Source: Holophaga sp.
Lineage (GTDB): Bacteria > Acidobacteriota > Holophagae > Holophagales > Holophagaceae
NCBI GenBank assembly: GCA_031292735.1
Contig: JARLGP010000267.1
Span: 1-32,300 of the forward strand
Length of the DNA stretch: 32,300 nucleotides
Direction of reading: 5' to 3'
Below, piece by piece: positions 22,785-30,663 of the stretch (position 1 is the first letter of the stretch; each line of letters starts with the position of its first letter). A program made the translations under genes and the position numbers. The notes below the pieces were generated by a model. It did no database searches. It had not been told where the DNA came from and worked only from the letters and a program-made list of their open reading frames with translations.

Positions 22785-24387
22785 ACGGCGGGGGCTCCTG
22801 GAACGGCAGCCGGACGACGAAACAGGTCCCCTGGCCGGCCACGCTTTCGAACTCGATGCTGCCGCCGGCCTTGGCGATCACCGAATGGACGATGGACAGC
22901 CCCTGGCCGGTGCCCTTGCCCACCGGCTTGGTGGTGAAGAACGGCAGGAACACCTGGTCCCGGATCTCCTCCGGGATGCCCGCCCCGGTGTCCGCCACCC
23001 GGATCTCCACCATGGTCTCCTGCATCCGCGTGGCGAGGGTGATCCGGCCCTTGGTCCCGGGCGTCCCCGCCCGCTTCTCGGCGATGGCGTGGGCGGCGTT
23101 GACGATGAGGTTCAGGAAGACCTGGTTCATTTCCCCGGGGGAGCACAGGATCGGCGGCAGGCGCGGGTCCAGGTCGGTCTCCACCTCGGCCACGTACTTC
23201 CATTCGCCCTGGGCCACCACCACGGTGTTGCGCAGCACCTCGTTCAGGTCCACCGCCTCCCGATCCTCGCCGCCGGGATGGCCGAAGGCGCGCATGGCGT
23301 GCACGATGGTGGAGATCCGGGCCAGCCCGTCCAGGGACTGCTGAAGGGCCCGGGGCACTTCCTCGGAAAGGTAGGCGATGTCCTGGTCGGCCAGCTCCTG
23401 GCGCACCGCTCCCAGCTGCGCCAGCGTGTCCGGCACCGCCTCCAGGCTGCCGATCACCTTCAGGTAGGAGCCGAACGCCTCCTGCAGGAACCGCAGGTTG
23501 TCGCTCAGATACTGGCACGGGGTGTTGATCTCGTGGGCGATGCCGGCCGACAGCTGGCCGATGGCCTCCATCTTCTGGGCGTGGTGCAGCCGGGTCTCCA
23601 TGCGCGCCCGCTCCCGCTCCGCCTCCTTCTTGGAGGAGATGTCCCGGGAGATGAGCAGGATCGAGTCCCGCTCCCCGCCGGGATTGTCCACCGCCACGGC
23701 CCGGGCCTCCAGTTGGCGCAGCTGGCCGTCCTGGTGGCGCACGCCGTATTCGAACAGCGGGCTGATGCCCCGGCTCAGGCCGATGGCGCAGTTCTCCCGG
23801 TAGCGCCCCTGGTCCTCGGCGCACACCAGGTCGACCAGCTTCACCGCGGCCAGGGCGGCGGCGCCGTAGCCCAGGATCTTGCCGTAGGAGGGGCTGGCGT
23901 ACACCGTCCGGCCGTCCTCGGCCACGATGGCGATGAGGTCCTGGGCGTTCTCAGTGGTGGCCTTGAACAGGATCTCGTTGCGTCGCACCCGGGTCTCCCA
24001 GGCCATCCGCTCGGTCACGTCCAGGTGGGTGAGCACGGTTCCGGATGCCTCGGAGCCGGTGATGGTCATGGAGAACCAGCGCTTGCCGGCGGGACCCGGC
24101 ACCGGGTATTCCAGCTTGATGGCCCGGATCCTGCCCTGCAGCGCCGCGACGATGCTGGTGGCCACCAGGGCGTGGTCGGGGTTGGCGGCCCTGGACAGCC
24201 GGCGGCAGTGCTCCAGGTAGTCGGAGCCCGGACCCAGGCCTTCCAGGAAGGGGTTGCCGCCGGGATCCTTCATCCAGGCCGGGTTCACCCCCAGCACGGT
24301 GCCCCCGCCGTCCACCAGGGCGGCGCAGCCCGGCACCGCCTGCAGCAGCAGCCTGGAACCGGGATCGGCGAACGGGTCGGTGGCCAT
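22780..24387 (-). CDS. PAS-domain histidine kinase (cytoplasmic)
   Basis: A 535-residue kinase. Residues 10-125 look like a divergent PAS domain (VPGCAALVDGGGTVLGVN ... VLTHLDVTERM), residues 138-255 a standard PAS/PAC (FKATTENAQDLIAIV, VYASPSYGKILGY, SILLISRDISSKKEAE). The HisKA box has His285 in AHEINTPCQYLSDN, and the ATPase domain has FLNLIVNAAHAI, DTGAGIP and [18 protein letters not shown]. No membrane segment is seen, so it reads an internal signal. The start at 24387 has GAGG 7 bases upstream and lies 8 bases after the stop of the kinase at 24396-26081, so the two are co-transcribed. No receiver gene follows; partners may be the receivers across the island. Confidence 0.87.
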   Translation of the reverse strand: MATDPFADPGSRLLLQAVPGCAALVDGGGTVLGVNPAWMKDPGGNPFLEGLGPGSDYLEHCRRLSRAANPDHALVATSIVAALQGRIRAIKLEYPVPGPAGKRWFSMTITGSEASGTVLTHLDVTERMAWETRVRRNEILFKATTENAQDLIAIVAEDGRTVYASPSYGKILGYGAAALAAVKLVDLVCAEDQGRYRENCAIGLSRGISPLFEYGVRHQDGQLRQLEARAVAVDNPGGERDSILLISRDISSKKEAERERARMETRLHHAQKMEAIGQLSAGIAHEINTPCQYLSDNLRFLQEAFGSYLKVIGSLEAVPDTLAQLGAVRQELADQDIAYLSEEVPRALQQSLDGLARISTIVHAMRAFGHPGGEDREAVDLNEVLRNTVVVAQGEWKYVAEVETDLDPRLPPILCSPGEMNQVFLNLIVNAAHAIAEKRAGTPGTKGRITLATRMQETMVEIRVADTGAGIPEEIRDQVFLPFFTTKPVGKGTGQGLSIVHSVIAKAGGSIEFESVAGQGTCFVVRLPFQEPPPS

Positions 24388-24395
24388 GGGCAGCC

Positions 24396-26081
24396 TCAGG
24401 CTTCGGGGGGGGAGGAAGGGGGGGATTCCGGGTCGCCCAGGGGCAGGAACAGGTGGAAGGTGGTGCCCCGGCCGGTTTCCGTTTCCACCGTCACCCGCCC
24501 GCCGTGCTTCTCCACCACCACCGCGTGGACGATGGCCAGCCCCTGCCCGGTGCCCTTGCCCACCGGCTTGGTGGTGAAGAACGGCTCGAAGATCCGGTCG
24601 CGGATGGCTTCGGGAATGCCCGGGCCGTTGTCGGATACCGAGATCCGCACCTCCTGGCCCACCTGGCGGGTGCTGATCCCGATCACCCCCAGCTTTCCGG
24701 TGTGGCGGCCGCCCAGCGCCTCCTCGATGGCATGGGCGGCGTTCACCACCAGATTGAGCACCGCCTGGTTGATCTCGCCCTGCAGGCAGCGCACCGGCGG
24801 CAGGGCCGGGTCCAGATCGGTTTCCAGCCGGGCCACGTACTTCCATTCGTTGCGGGACACGGTGAGGGTGCTTTCGATGGCCCGGTTCAGGTTGGACGGG
24901 ATCTTCCCTTCGACCCCCGGGTGGGAGAAGTCCTTCATGGCGCTGACGATGGCGGCCACCCGTACCACTCCGTCCAGGGTCTGCTTGATGGCCTCGGGAA
25001 TCTCGTCGGTGAGGTAGTCCAGGTCCAGCCGGTTGATCAGGTCCAGCACCTCGGCCCCTTCGGGCGGGAGGGCCTGGCGGGCCTGCAGCTCCAGCAGGAA
25101 GCGGCGCTGGGCGCCCATGCAGGCCAGCAGTTCCGGCAGCGCGCCGCCCAGGAACGAGGTGTTGTCGCCGATGTACTGGATGGGCGTATTGATCTCGTGG
25201 GCGATGCCGGCCGCCAGGGAACCGATGGATTCCAGCTTCTGGGCGTGGCGCAGCAGGACTTCCATCTGCTTGCGCTCCAGTTCCACGGTCTTGCGCCGGG
25301 TGACGTCCCGGGCCACGATCAGGGCGTGCACCGGCCGGCCCTCGACCGGGAAGATGGGGTTGGCCTTGGACTCGAAGTTCAGCCATGCCCCGTTCTTGTG
25401 CCGGAGGCGGTATTCCACGCTCTGCTGGAGGCCCTGGTCCAGCGCGGTGGCCAGGGCCTCCTTCACCTGGGCCCGGTCGTCCGGGTGGATCAGGGACAGG
25501 GTGGGGCAGGCCTCCATCTCCTCCCGGGTGTAGCCCAGCACGGTGAAGTAGGAGGGGCTGGTGTACTGGTAGACCCCCACCGGGTCGACGATGGACATCA
25601 GGTCGGTCACGTTCCGGCTGATGGTGGAGAGCAGGTCCTGGCTTTGCCGCAGGGCCGCCTCCGCCGCCTTCTGCTCGGTGACGTCCAGGACCGTGGTGGC
25701 GAGGCCGGCCAGGGTGCCGTCCGCGTGGTTGAAGGTGGCGTGGTGGACGATGATCTGCCGGGTGCCCTGCGCCAGCGTGTGCACCGTCTCCGGGAAGGCC
25801 GCGGTGCCGCCGGCATGCATCATCTCCTGTTCCACGCGGTGCAGCCGCGATGCATCCTCCGGAAGCATCAGGTCGAACACGGTCATGCCAGCCATGTCCT
25901 GCTGAGTCTGGTTCCGGACCTGTTCGAAGGCCCGGTTGCAGCCCAGCATGCGCCCTTCCGGATCCTGGTAGAAGAACGGGAAGGGCAGGGCGTCCAGCAG
26001 GGTGCGCAGCAGGTAGCCGGGCCCGTCCAGGTCCGCGGGGGCCGGGTCATGGGGGAAGTATTCCGGTTTCTTGTCGTCCAT
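24396..26081 (-). CDS. PAS-PAS histidine kinase (cytoplasmic)
   Basis: A 561-residue kinase. Two PAS domains are visible: residues 20-145 (LLDALPFPFFYQDPEGRML ... TTVLDVTEQKAAE) and 150-270 (ISRNVTDLMSIVDP, YTSPSYFTVLGYTREEM, ALIVARDVTRRKT). The HisKA box has His295 in AHEINTPIQYIGDN; the ATPase domain has LNLVVNAAHAIEE, DNGPGIP and [18 protein letters not shown]. No membrane segment is present. It is a paralogue of the downstream kinase and probably arose by duplication. The ATG at 26081 is preferred over an in-frame GTG at 26111, though neither has a strong ribosome site. A 72-bp gap separates it from ccsA upstream. Confidence 0.87.
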   Translation of the reverse strand: MDDKKPEYFPHDPAPADLDGPGYLLRTLLDALPFPFFYQDPEGRMLGCNRAFEQVRNQTQQDMAGMTVFDLMLPEDASRLHRVEQEMMHAGGTAAFPETVHTLAQGTRQIIVHHATFNHADGTLAGLATTVLDVTEQKAAEAALRQSQDLLSTISRNVTDLMSIVDPVGVYQYTSPSYFTVLGYTREEMEACPTLSLIHPDDRAQVKEALATALDQGLQQSVEYRLRHKNGAWLNFESKANPIFPVEGRPVHALIVARDVTRRKTVELERKQMEVLLRHAQKLESIGSLAAGIAHEINTPIQYIGDNTSFLGGALPELLACMGAQRRFLLELQARQALPPEGAEVLDLINRLDLDYLTDEIPEAIKQTLDGVVRVAAIVSAMKDFSHPGVEGKIPSNLNRAIESTLTVSRNEWKYVARLETDLDPALPPVRCLQGEINQAVLNLVVNAAHAIEEALGGRHTGKLGVIGISTRQVGQEVRISVSDNGPGIPEAIRDRIFEPFFTTKPVGKGTGQGLAIVHAVVVEKHGGRVTVETETGRGTTFHLFLPLGDPESPPSSPPEA

Positions 26082-26153
26082 ACGCTCGAGGCACCCTTCG
26101 GCTCCAGCCACGCCGTCACCATCCTATCGGCCGGGAAGGGGAAATGCTTTTGT

Positions 26154-27908
26154 CTAGCTGAGGTCTTCGGCCCAGAACCGGCGGGGCGCCAGGCACAGGC
26201 CGATGAGCACCAGTTGGGAGCCCACGAACCAGGCCAGGGCCCAGAAGGCCTGGTCCATGAAACCGTACGAGTGCAGCCCGATGCCCAGCATGTTGACCCC
26301 GAACCAGGACAGGCTGGTGATGATGTTGCCGAAGATGGCGCAGGCCATCAGCCCCTTCTCCCGGATGTAGTCGCCCCAGCGGCAGTGCAGGATGATGGCG
26401 TTCCAGAGCACGATCAGCAGGGCGCCGTTCTCCTTGGGATCCCAGCCCCAGAACCGGCCCCAGGACTGGTCTGCCCAGATGCCGCCCAGCACCGTGCCGA
26501 CGAAGCTGAACAGCAGCGCGAAGCAGACGATGCCGTAGGTCATGTCCACCAGGGTGCGGGTGGTGGCGGGGTCCGGGTCCGGCGCCAGGTGCTTGCGCAG
26601 GGTGTAGGCGATGGCGATGATGCCGGCCAGGAAGGTGCCGCTGTAGCCCACCGTGACGGTCACCACGTGGGTGGCCAGCCAGAAGTTGGAATCCAGCACC
26701 GCCCGCATCATCTCCATGGTGTCCCCTTCCATGGCCAGGTGGTGGGCGATGATCAGCGAGGCGAAGCCCGCCGCGGCCGCCACCGCGGTGCCGAAGCCCT
26801 TGCGGTACATCCGCTCCAGGATCACCCCGAGCACCACCGCGGCCCAGCCCACGAACACCGCCGAGGAATACAGGTTGGTCACCGGCGGACGGCCCTGGAG
26901 CAGGATGCGCGAGACCAGCCCGGCCGTGTGCACCACCGCGCCGGCCGCCAGCAGGGAAAACGCCGCCGGCTGGAGCAGGTCCCTGCGCCACACCCAGGAA
27001 ACGAACAAAGTTAGCAGGGCCAGCACGTAGATGACCATGCCCAGGTAGAACGGCTGGATCCGGTTGAACAGGATCTCGCTGTTGGCGTGGCGCAGGGCCT
27101 GGGGCCGCAGGCCGGCGGTGAGCCCCTGGAGTTCGGCCACCCCTCGGTTGAAGGACTCCGGCTGGCCGGCCTGGTAGCCGGCGTCGGCCAGGGCCAGGGC
27201 GGCCAGGGCCGGGTGCGGCATGGCGCCGCCCGTGGCGAGCAGCGCCTCGCCGGTGCTCTGCCAGGCTTCGGAAGGCTGGCCGGGCAGGGGCGGCAGGATC
27301 CGGAAGCGGGCGCTGTCGGCCAGGTTCTGGCGCCGCTGGGTGGTCTGCGGGCCGGCCGGGGCCTGCAGCTCCGAGAACAGTCCGGGGGAATCGGTCAGGG
27401 CCACGGTGTTTTCCAGCCGGTTGTAGAGCACCAGGCGCTGGAACAGGTTCACCACCGCGTTCTGGAACCGGCTGCGCTGGACCGCCTCCAGGCCATCGGC
27501 CGCCGCGGCCTGGTTCTGGATCTCGGTGAGGTGCGGGGCGATGGCGTTGAAGCTGAAGTAGCGGTTGGCGCCCTGCTTCATCCCCATGAGGCCCAGCACG
27601 TCGGGGTCGTTGATGACGAACAGCGGCTGGGCGTCGGCCGCCTCGGGGTGGAACAGCACGTCCATGATCCATTCGTCCGGGCCCAGTTGGCGCCCCTCGA
27701 AGGGAATGCCCTGCTTGCCCCGGATCATCAGCAGGGCGTTGCGGGCCACCGAGTCCAGGGGCTTGATCCGCCCCCCTTCCAGCACCGGGGTGCGTCCGAA
27801 CCGGTCCATGTCGAAGCCGCGCACCGGCCCCGGGGGCAGGGCGGTGGCCAGCACCGCGGCCAGGGCCAGCAGGCCCGGAAGCCAGGCGAACAGTCGGGAG
27901 AGTTTCAT
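26154..27908 (-). CDS. ccsA: Cytochrome c maturation protein CcsA (system II), long form
   Basis: A 584-residue membrane protein. The last 290 or so residues carry about nine membrane segments and the haem-handling WWD motif (WGRFWGWDPKENGA, about 480-495), with conserved histidines in VVHTAGLVSR, IIAHHLAMEGD and ILHCRWGDY, as in CcsA/CcmF proteins. Ahead of these, after an N-terminal hydrophobic segment, lies a soluble region of some 260 residues beginning near GRIKPLDSVARNALL, absent from short CcsA. Together with ResB it carries haem across the membrane and attaches it to apocytochrome c outside. Its ATG overlaps the stop of resB by 4 bp (ATGA). The presence of this pair indicates c-type cytochromes matured by system II. 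Confidence 0.9.
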   Translation of the reverse strand: MKLSRLFAWLPGLLALAAVLATALPPGPVRGFDMDRFGRTPVLEGGRIKPLDSVARNALLMIRGKQGIPFEGRQLGPDEWIMDVLFHPEAADAQPLFVINDPDVLGLMGMKQGANRYFSFNAIAPHLTEIQNQAAAADGLEAVQRSRFQNAVVNLFQRLVLYNRLENTVALTDSPGLFSELQAPAGPQTTQRRQNLADSARFRILPPLPGQPSEAWQSTGEALLATGGAMPHPALAALALADAGYQAGQPESFNRGVAELQGLTAGLRPQALRHANSEILFNRIQPFYLGMVIYVLALLTLFVSWVWRRDLLQPAAFSLLAAGAVVHTAGLVSRILLQGRPPVTNLYSSAVFVGWAAVVLGVILERMYRKGFGTAVAAAAGFASLIIAHHLAMEGDTMEMMRAVLDSNFWLATHVVTVTVGYSGTFLAGIIAIAYTLRKHLAPDPDPATTRTLVDMTYGIVCFALLFSFVGTVLGGIWADQSWGRFWGWDPKENGALLIVLWNAIILHCRWGDYIREKGLMACAIFGNIITSLSWFGVNMLGIGLHSYGFMDQAFWALAWFVGSQLVLIGLCLAPRRFWAEDLS

Positions 27909-29068
27909 GAGGCCTCCTGGGCTTGGCGGCGCTTGATGGCGTTGAACAGGCTGATCCCGAAATGCAGCAGCAGGCCCAGGGTGATGAGCGCGCAGGACAG
28001 GTAGGGCAGCAGCCAGCCCGGGTTGGCCACCACCTGGAGGATCGAGAGGGTGTCGCCCTTGCCGTAGCTGGCCTGGTAGAAGGCCTTGCCGTCGTAGCGC
28101 AGGGGCTGGTTCATGTAGATGAGCACGTCCCGCTGCTCGCCCCGGGCGGGATTGGAGAGGTGCACCAGGCTTGAGAAGTTCTTGGGAATGTCGGTGCCGG
28201 CATAGATGTCGTGGCTGAATTTCTTGAGCGTGATGGAATAGGGCAGGTAGTACCGGCGCGGGCGCATGGTGAGCCGGTAGGTGCGGCCCTCGTGGATGAA
28301 TGACTGCGGCGCCCCCAGCACGGTGGACACCAGCCAGGTGCCGTAGCTGCGGCCTCCGGCCACCGGCTCCACGAAGACGGTGGCGGCGTTCACTTCCTTG
28401 TCCGACGTGGCCGGCGCCGCCTCGGTGACCCTGACCCCGGGGCCCACGCCCTGGTCGGCCAGGGACGGCGGATCGCTGGCGCCGCGGGGCGCCAGCTCGG
28501 CGTTGACGTAGTAGCGCTTGATCTTCAGGGTGATCGGCGTGCCCGGCAGGCGGATGGCGGCGTCCGGCCGCAGCTTCTTGTCCGGAACGCCGTACTCCTC
28601 GCTGTGGCCGGGGTTGGTGACATCGCTGACCGCCAGCTCCATCTGGTTGTAGCTTTCCAGGAAGTCCACGGTCTGGCCCTGCTCGATGGCCATCCGGGTG
28701 TCCACCTGGAACGCGCCGGTGACGAATTCCCCGGCCACCAGCAGGATCAGCCCGGCGTGCACCACCCAGAGGCCGAACTTGCGCGCCGTGAACTCGAAGC
28801 GGCGGATGAGGGCGGCGGTGAGGTTGACCACCAGCACCAGGCCCACCAGCGCCCCGCCCGGGAACAGCGGCAGCGGGAACGGCAGCCCGCGGAACCAGCG
28901 GAACACCAGGAAACTGCGCATGTAGGTGTTGACCGCGCCCAGGGTGCCCAGCTCGGTCTGGGCCAGGGTGCAGAGCACCACCAGCGCCATGAGCAGGGCC
29001 AGGGCGACGATGGTGACCTGCAGGGAGGCCAGGACGGTCCAGCAGCGGAGCGCGATGCGTCTAATCAA
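27905..29068 (-). CDS. resB: Cytochrome c maturation protein ResB (Ccs1)
   Basis: A 387-residue ResB-like protein. Membrane segments lie near residues 15-37 (LQVTIVALALLMALVVLCTL), 70-88 (ALVGLVLVVNLTAALI), 98-118 (LWVVHAGLILLVAGEF) and close to the C-terminus (LLPYLSCALITLGLLLHFG). Between the third and fourth is a periplasmic domain of about 220 residues. The partner is CcsA, encoded immediately downstream with a 4-bp overlap. The start appears to be a TTG at 29068 that overlaps the last 8 bases of the upstream gene, with GGAG 11-14 bases before it; the next ATG would remove half of the first membrane helix. The unusual start and overlap suggest translational coupling. Confidence 0.86.
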   Translation of the reverse strand: MIRRIALRCWTVLASLQVTIVALALLMALVVLCTLAQTELGTLGAVNTYMRSFLVFRWFRGLPFPLPLFPGGALVGLVLVVNLTAALIRRFEFTARKFGLWVVHAGLILLVAGEFVTGAFQVDTRMAIEQGQTVDFLESYNQMELAVSDVTNPGHSEEYGVPDKKLRPDAAIRLPGTPITLKIKRYYVNAELAPRGASDPPSLADQGVGPGVRVTEAAPATSDKEVNAATVFVEPVAGGRSYGTWLVSTVLGAPQSFIHEGRTYRLTMRPRRYYLPYSITLKKFSHDIYAGTDIPKNFSSLVHLSNPARGEQRDVLIYMNQPLRYDGKAFYQASYGKGDTLSILQVVANPGWLLPYLSCALITLGLLLHFGISLFNAIKRRQAQEAS

Positions 29069-29801
29069 GGTGGAGGGTCTCCAGATACTTCACGAAAGAA
29101 GGCTTGGCCTTGGCCACCGGTTCCGCGTCGCCCATCAGCTTGAAGAACCAGGTGTTGCCGTCGGTGGAGGCCAGCAGCCCCGTCACCATGCGGGTCTTGG
29201 TGTCGCCGGCGCTGGTGAAGTCGTAGACCGCCACCGTGCCGGCCTTGGACTTCACCGCCTTGCGGGCCGAGGCCAGGGCCTCGTCCGCCAGCGGCGGGAG
29301 GCCGATCTGGCCGCGCCAGCGGTTCACGTTGGCCGGTTCCCCGCCGGCGGCGCCGGGCAGCACCACCACCGACATCTCCACCTTGCCCGCGCCCGGCGGG
29401 GTGAGGGTGGCGTAGCGCATGCCGCTGCCCGGGGTCTCGGTCCAGCCCTTGGGCAGCACCCACTTCAGCGCCCCTTTCCCGGTGGGGTGGGGCGGCGGGG
29501 GCAGTTGTCCCGGGGGCATGGAACCCGGCGGCATGCCGCCCGGAGGCATGGTTCCCGGAGGCATGGTTCCCGGAGGCATGGCGCCCGGCGGCATCGCCCC
29601 GGGCGGCATGGTGCCCCCGTGGGCGGAGGCCATGCCCGGGGCCGCCGGCGCCTCCTGGGCCACCGTGGCGTGGCTGACCTGGTCCCGGTCGCAACCGGGA
29701 CTCAGGAACAGGCCCGCCGCCGCGGCACAGGCCGGCAGCAGCAGGCGTGGAACGGATGGGCCTGACCGGGCATCGCCCTCATTCGGGTCGCTCTTGGACA
29801 T
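29061..29801 (-). CDS. Lipoprotein-like protein with GxMPP repeats, in the ccs operon
   Basis: A 246-residue exported protein of unknown function. An N-terminal hydrophobic stretch (RLLLPACAAAAGLFLSPGC) ends in a Cys, suggesting a lipoprotein signal, although SPGC is a poor lipobox. A low-complexity spacer follows with seven G-x-M-P-P pentapeptides, then a folded region from about residue 115 (ALKWVLPKGWTETPGSGMRYATL, later NVNRWRGQIGLPPLADEA). I do not know a biochemical role; similar domains seem to recur beside resB/ccsA in several phyla, from memory and unverified. Possible jobs are handling apocytochrome or outer-membrane attachment of a maturation factor. The ATG at 29801 has AAGGAGGAG just upstream. 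It overlaps resB by 8 bp and is probably the first gene of the operon. Confidence 0.75.
   Translation of the reverse strand: MSKSDPNEGDARSGPSVPRLLLPACAAAAGLFLSPGCDRDQVSHATVAQEAPAAPGMASAHGGTMPPGAMPPGAMPPGTMPPGTMPPGGMPPGSMPPGQLPPPPHPTGKGALKWVLPKGWTETPGSGMRYATLTPPGAGKVEMSVVVLPGAAGGEPANVNRWRGQIGLPPLADEALASARKAVKSKAGTVAVYDFTSAGDTKTRMVTGLLASTDGNTWFFKLMGDAEPVAKAKPSFVKYLETLHLD
29505..29620 (-). repeat. 15-bp coding repeats (GxMPP)
   Basis: About seven 15-base units encode Gly-x-Met-Pro-Pro pentapeptides, x being Thr, Ala, Gly or Ser. Some neighbouring units, around 29546-29575, are identical, so copy number may vary by slippage. The repeat gives an extended Pro/Met-rich spacer between the membrane anchor and the folded domain. 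Confidence 0.85.
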
Positions 29802-30663
29802 GATCTCCTCCTTGACAGCAAGCATAGCTGCGCTGATTGAACATTCTTGATGAAATTGGTTGGATTTACCAGTTGCTACCTGCTGGCGCCGGTCCTCATA
29901 TGATAATTATTTATTTTTTTTAGAAGCATTCCGGGCCTGGCCCATGCCCTTCGGCCGGGTGCCGTGATGATAGCTGGAATGAGCATCCTGAGGGTGGACG
30001 GCATTCACGAGACCCGGTCTGGGGGCAAGGGACTCCGGGGGCGAGTTTATCTGATTAATGAATAAAGCATCAGAAATGGCTGCCGAGGGGTCGGGTGGGC
30101 CAGGCGCGGGGGATGCCGGGTGGTCCTTTCCAGGGTGTCGGGGACGGGGCTGAAGTCTTTCGGGTCACCGGGCAGGAACCGGGTCTCCCGCGGCGTGGCC
30201 TCCTGGAGCGCCGGGGCCCGCTCCCCCTGGTGCGGTCCGAAGGCCGGATCCGCGCGGAGGCCAGTTCCATCCCTGATGAAGCTGGAATGCGTTATTTTTA
30301 TATTTAAACTATACATGATGGTCAACTCAAAACAGTCCAGGGTTCGTTATGGAATCCATGGTATCCAAGGCAATTCAATCATGTTGGATTTCCATTCATG
30401 GTGAGCCAAGATGATACGTAACCGTTTAGGCGTTGATGACTTCGGGCAAGTCGTCCAGCGATCCTGTCCTGGGATGAAATGGCTGCTGATGATGGGCACC
30501 CATGGAATAAAACCACCGAAATCAATGGTCATACCGCACCTGATGGCCGCTGCCGGAAGAGTGGGTTGACAGATCAGGTGGATGATTTTAGACTACCGCA
30601 ATCGAATACCGTTAAAGTTTTAAAAATAGTCACTAAAAATAAATTATAAACAAGGGGTGCTGT
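29802..30663. other. 862-bp region without a supported gene
   Basis: The stretch separates the divergent lipoprotein-like and nucleotidase genes. Its ends are much richer in A+T than the rest of the window (for instance 29900-29930 and 30285-30310, and 30600-30650), while 30070-30270 is GC-rich. In that island one minus-strand frame has coding-like third positions but no recognisable family and no good start. A small inexact repeat of the ATCCATGG type occurs near 30350-30370. No tRNA, rRNA, riboswitch or transposase was recognised. Confidence 0.5.
30566..30594 (+). promoter_or_regulatory. Candidate sigma-70 promoter for the nucleotidase gene
   Basis: A perfect TTGACA (30566-30571) is followed after 17 bp by TAGACT (30589-30594), matching four of six -10 positions. 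Transcription from about 30601 would give a leader of roughly 60 bases that is very AT-rich and ends in the AAGGGG ribosome site. Confidence 0.45.

Noticed and set aside
29967..30065. 32-codon open frame in the intergenic region
   Set aside because: No ribosome-binding site, no recognisable sequence, and expected by chance at this length.
30047..30325. 92-residue minus-strand open frame as a gene
   Set aside because: Coding-like third positions occur only in the middle; the start lies in AT-rich sequence with no ribosome site. Kept as a finding, not as a gene.
30300..30660. Riboswitch upstream of the nucleotidase gene
   Set aside because: No known aptamer consensus could be recognised, and the probable leader after the candidate promoter is only about 60 AT-rich bases.
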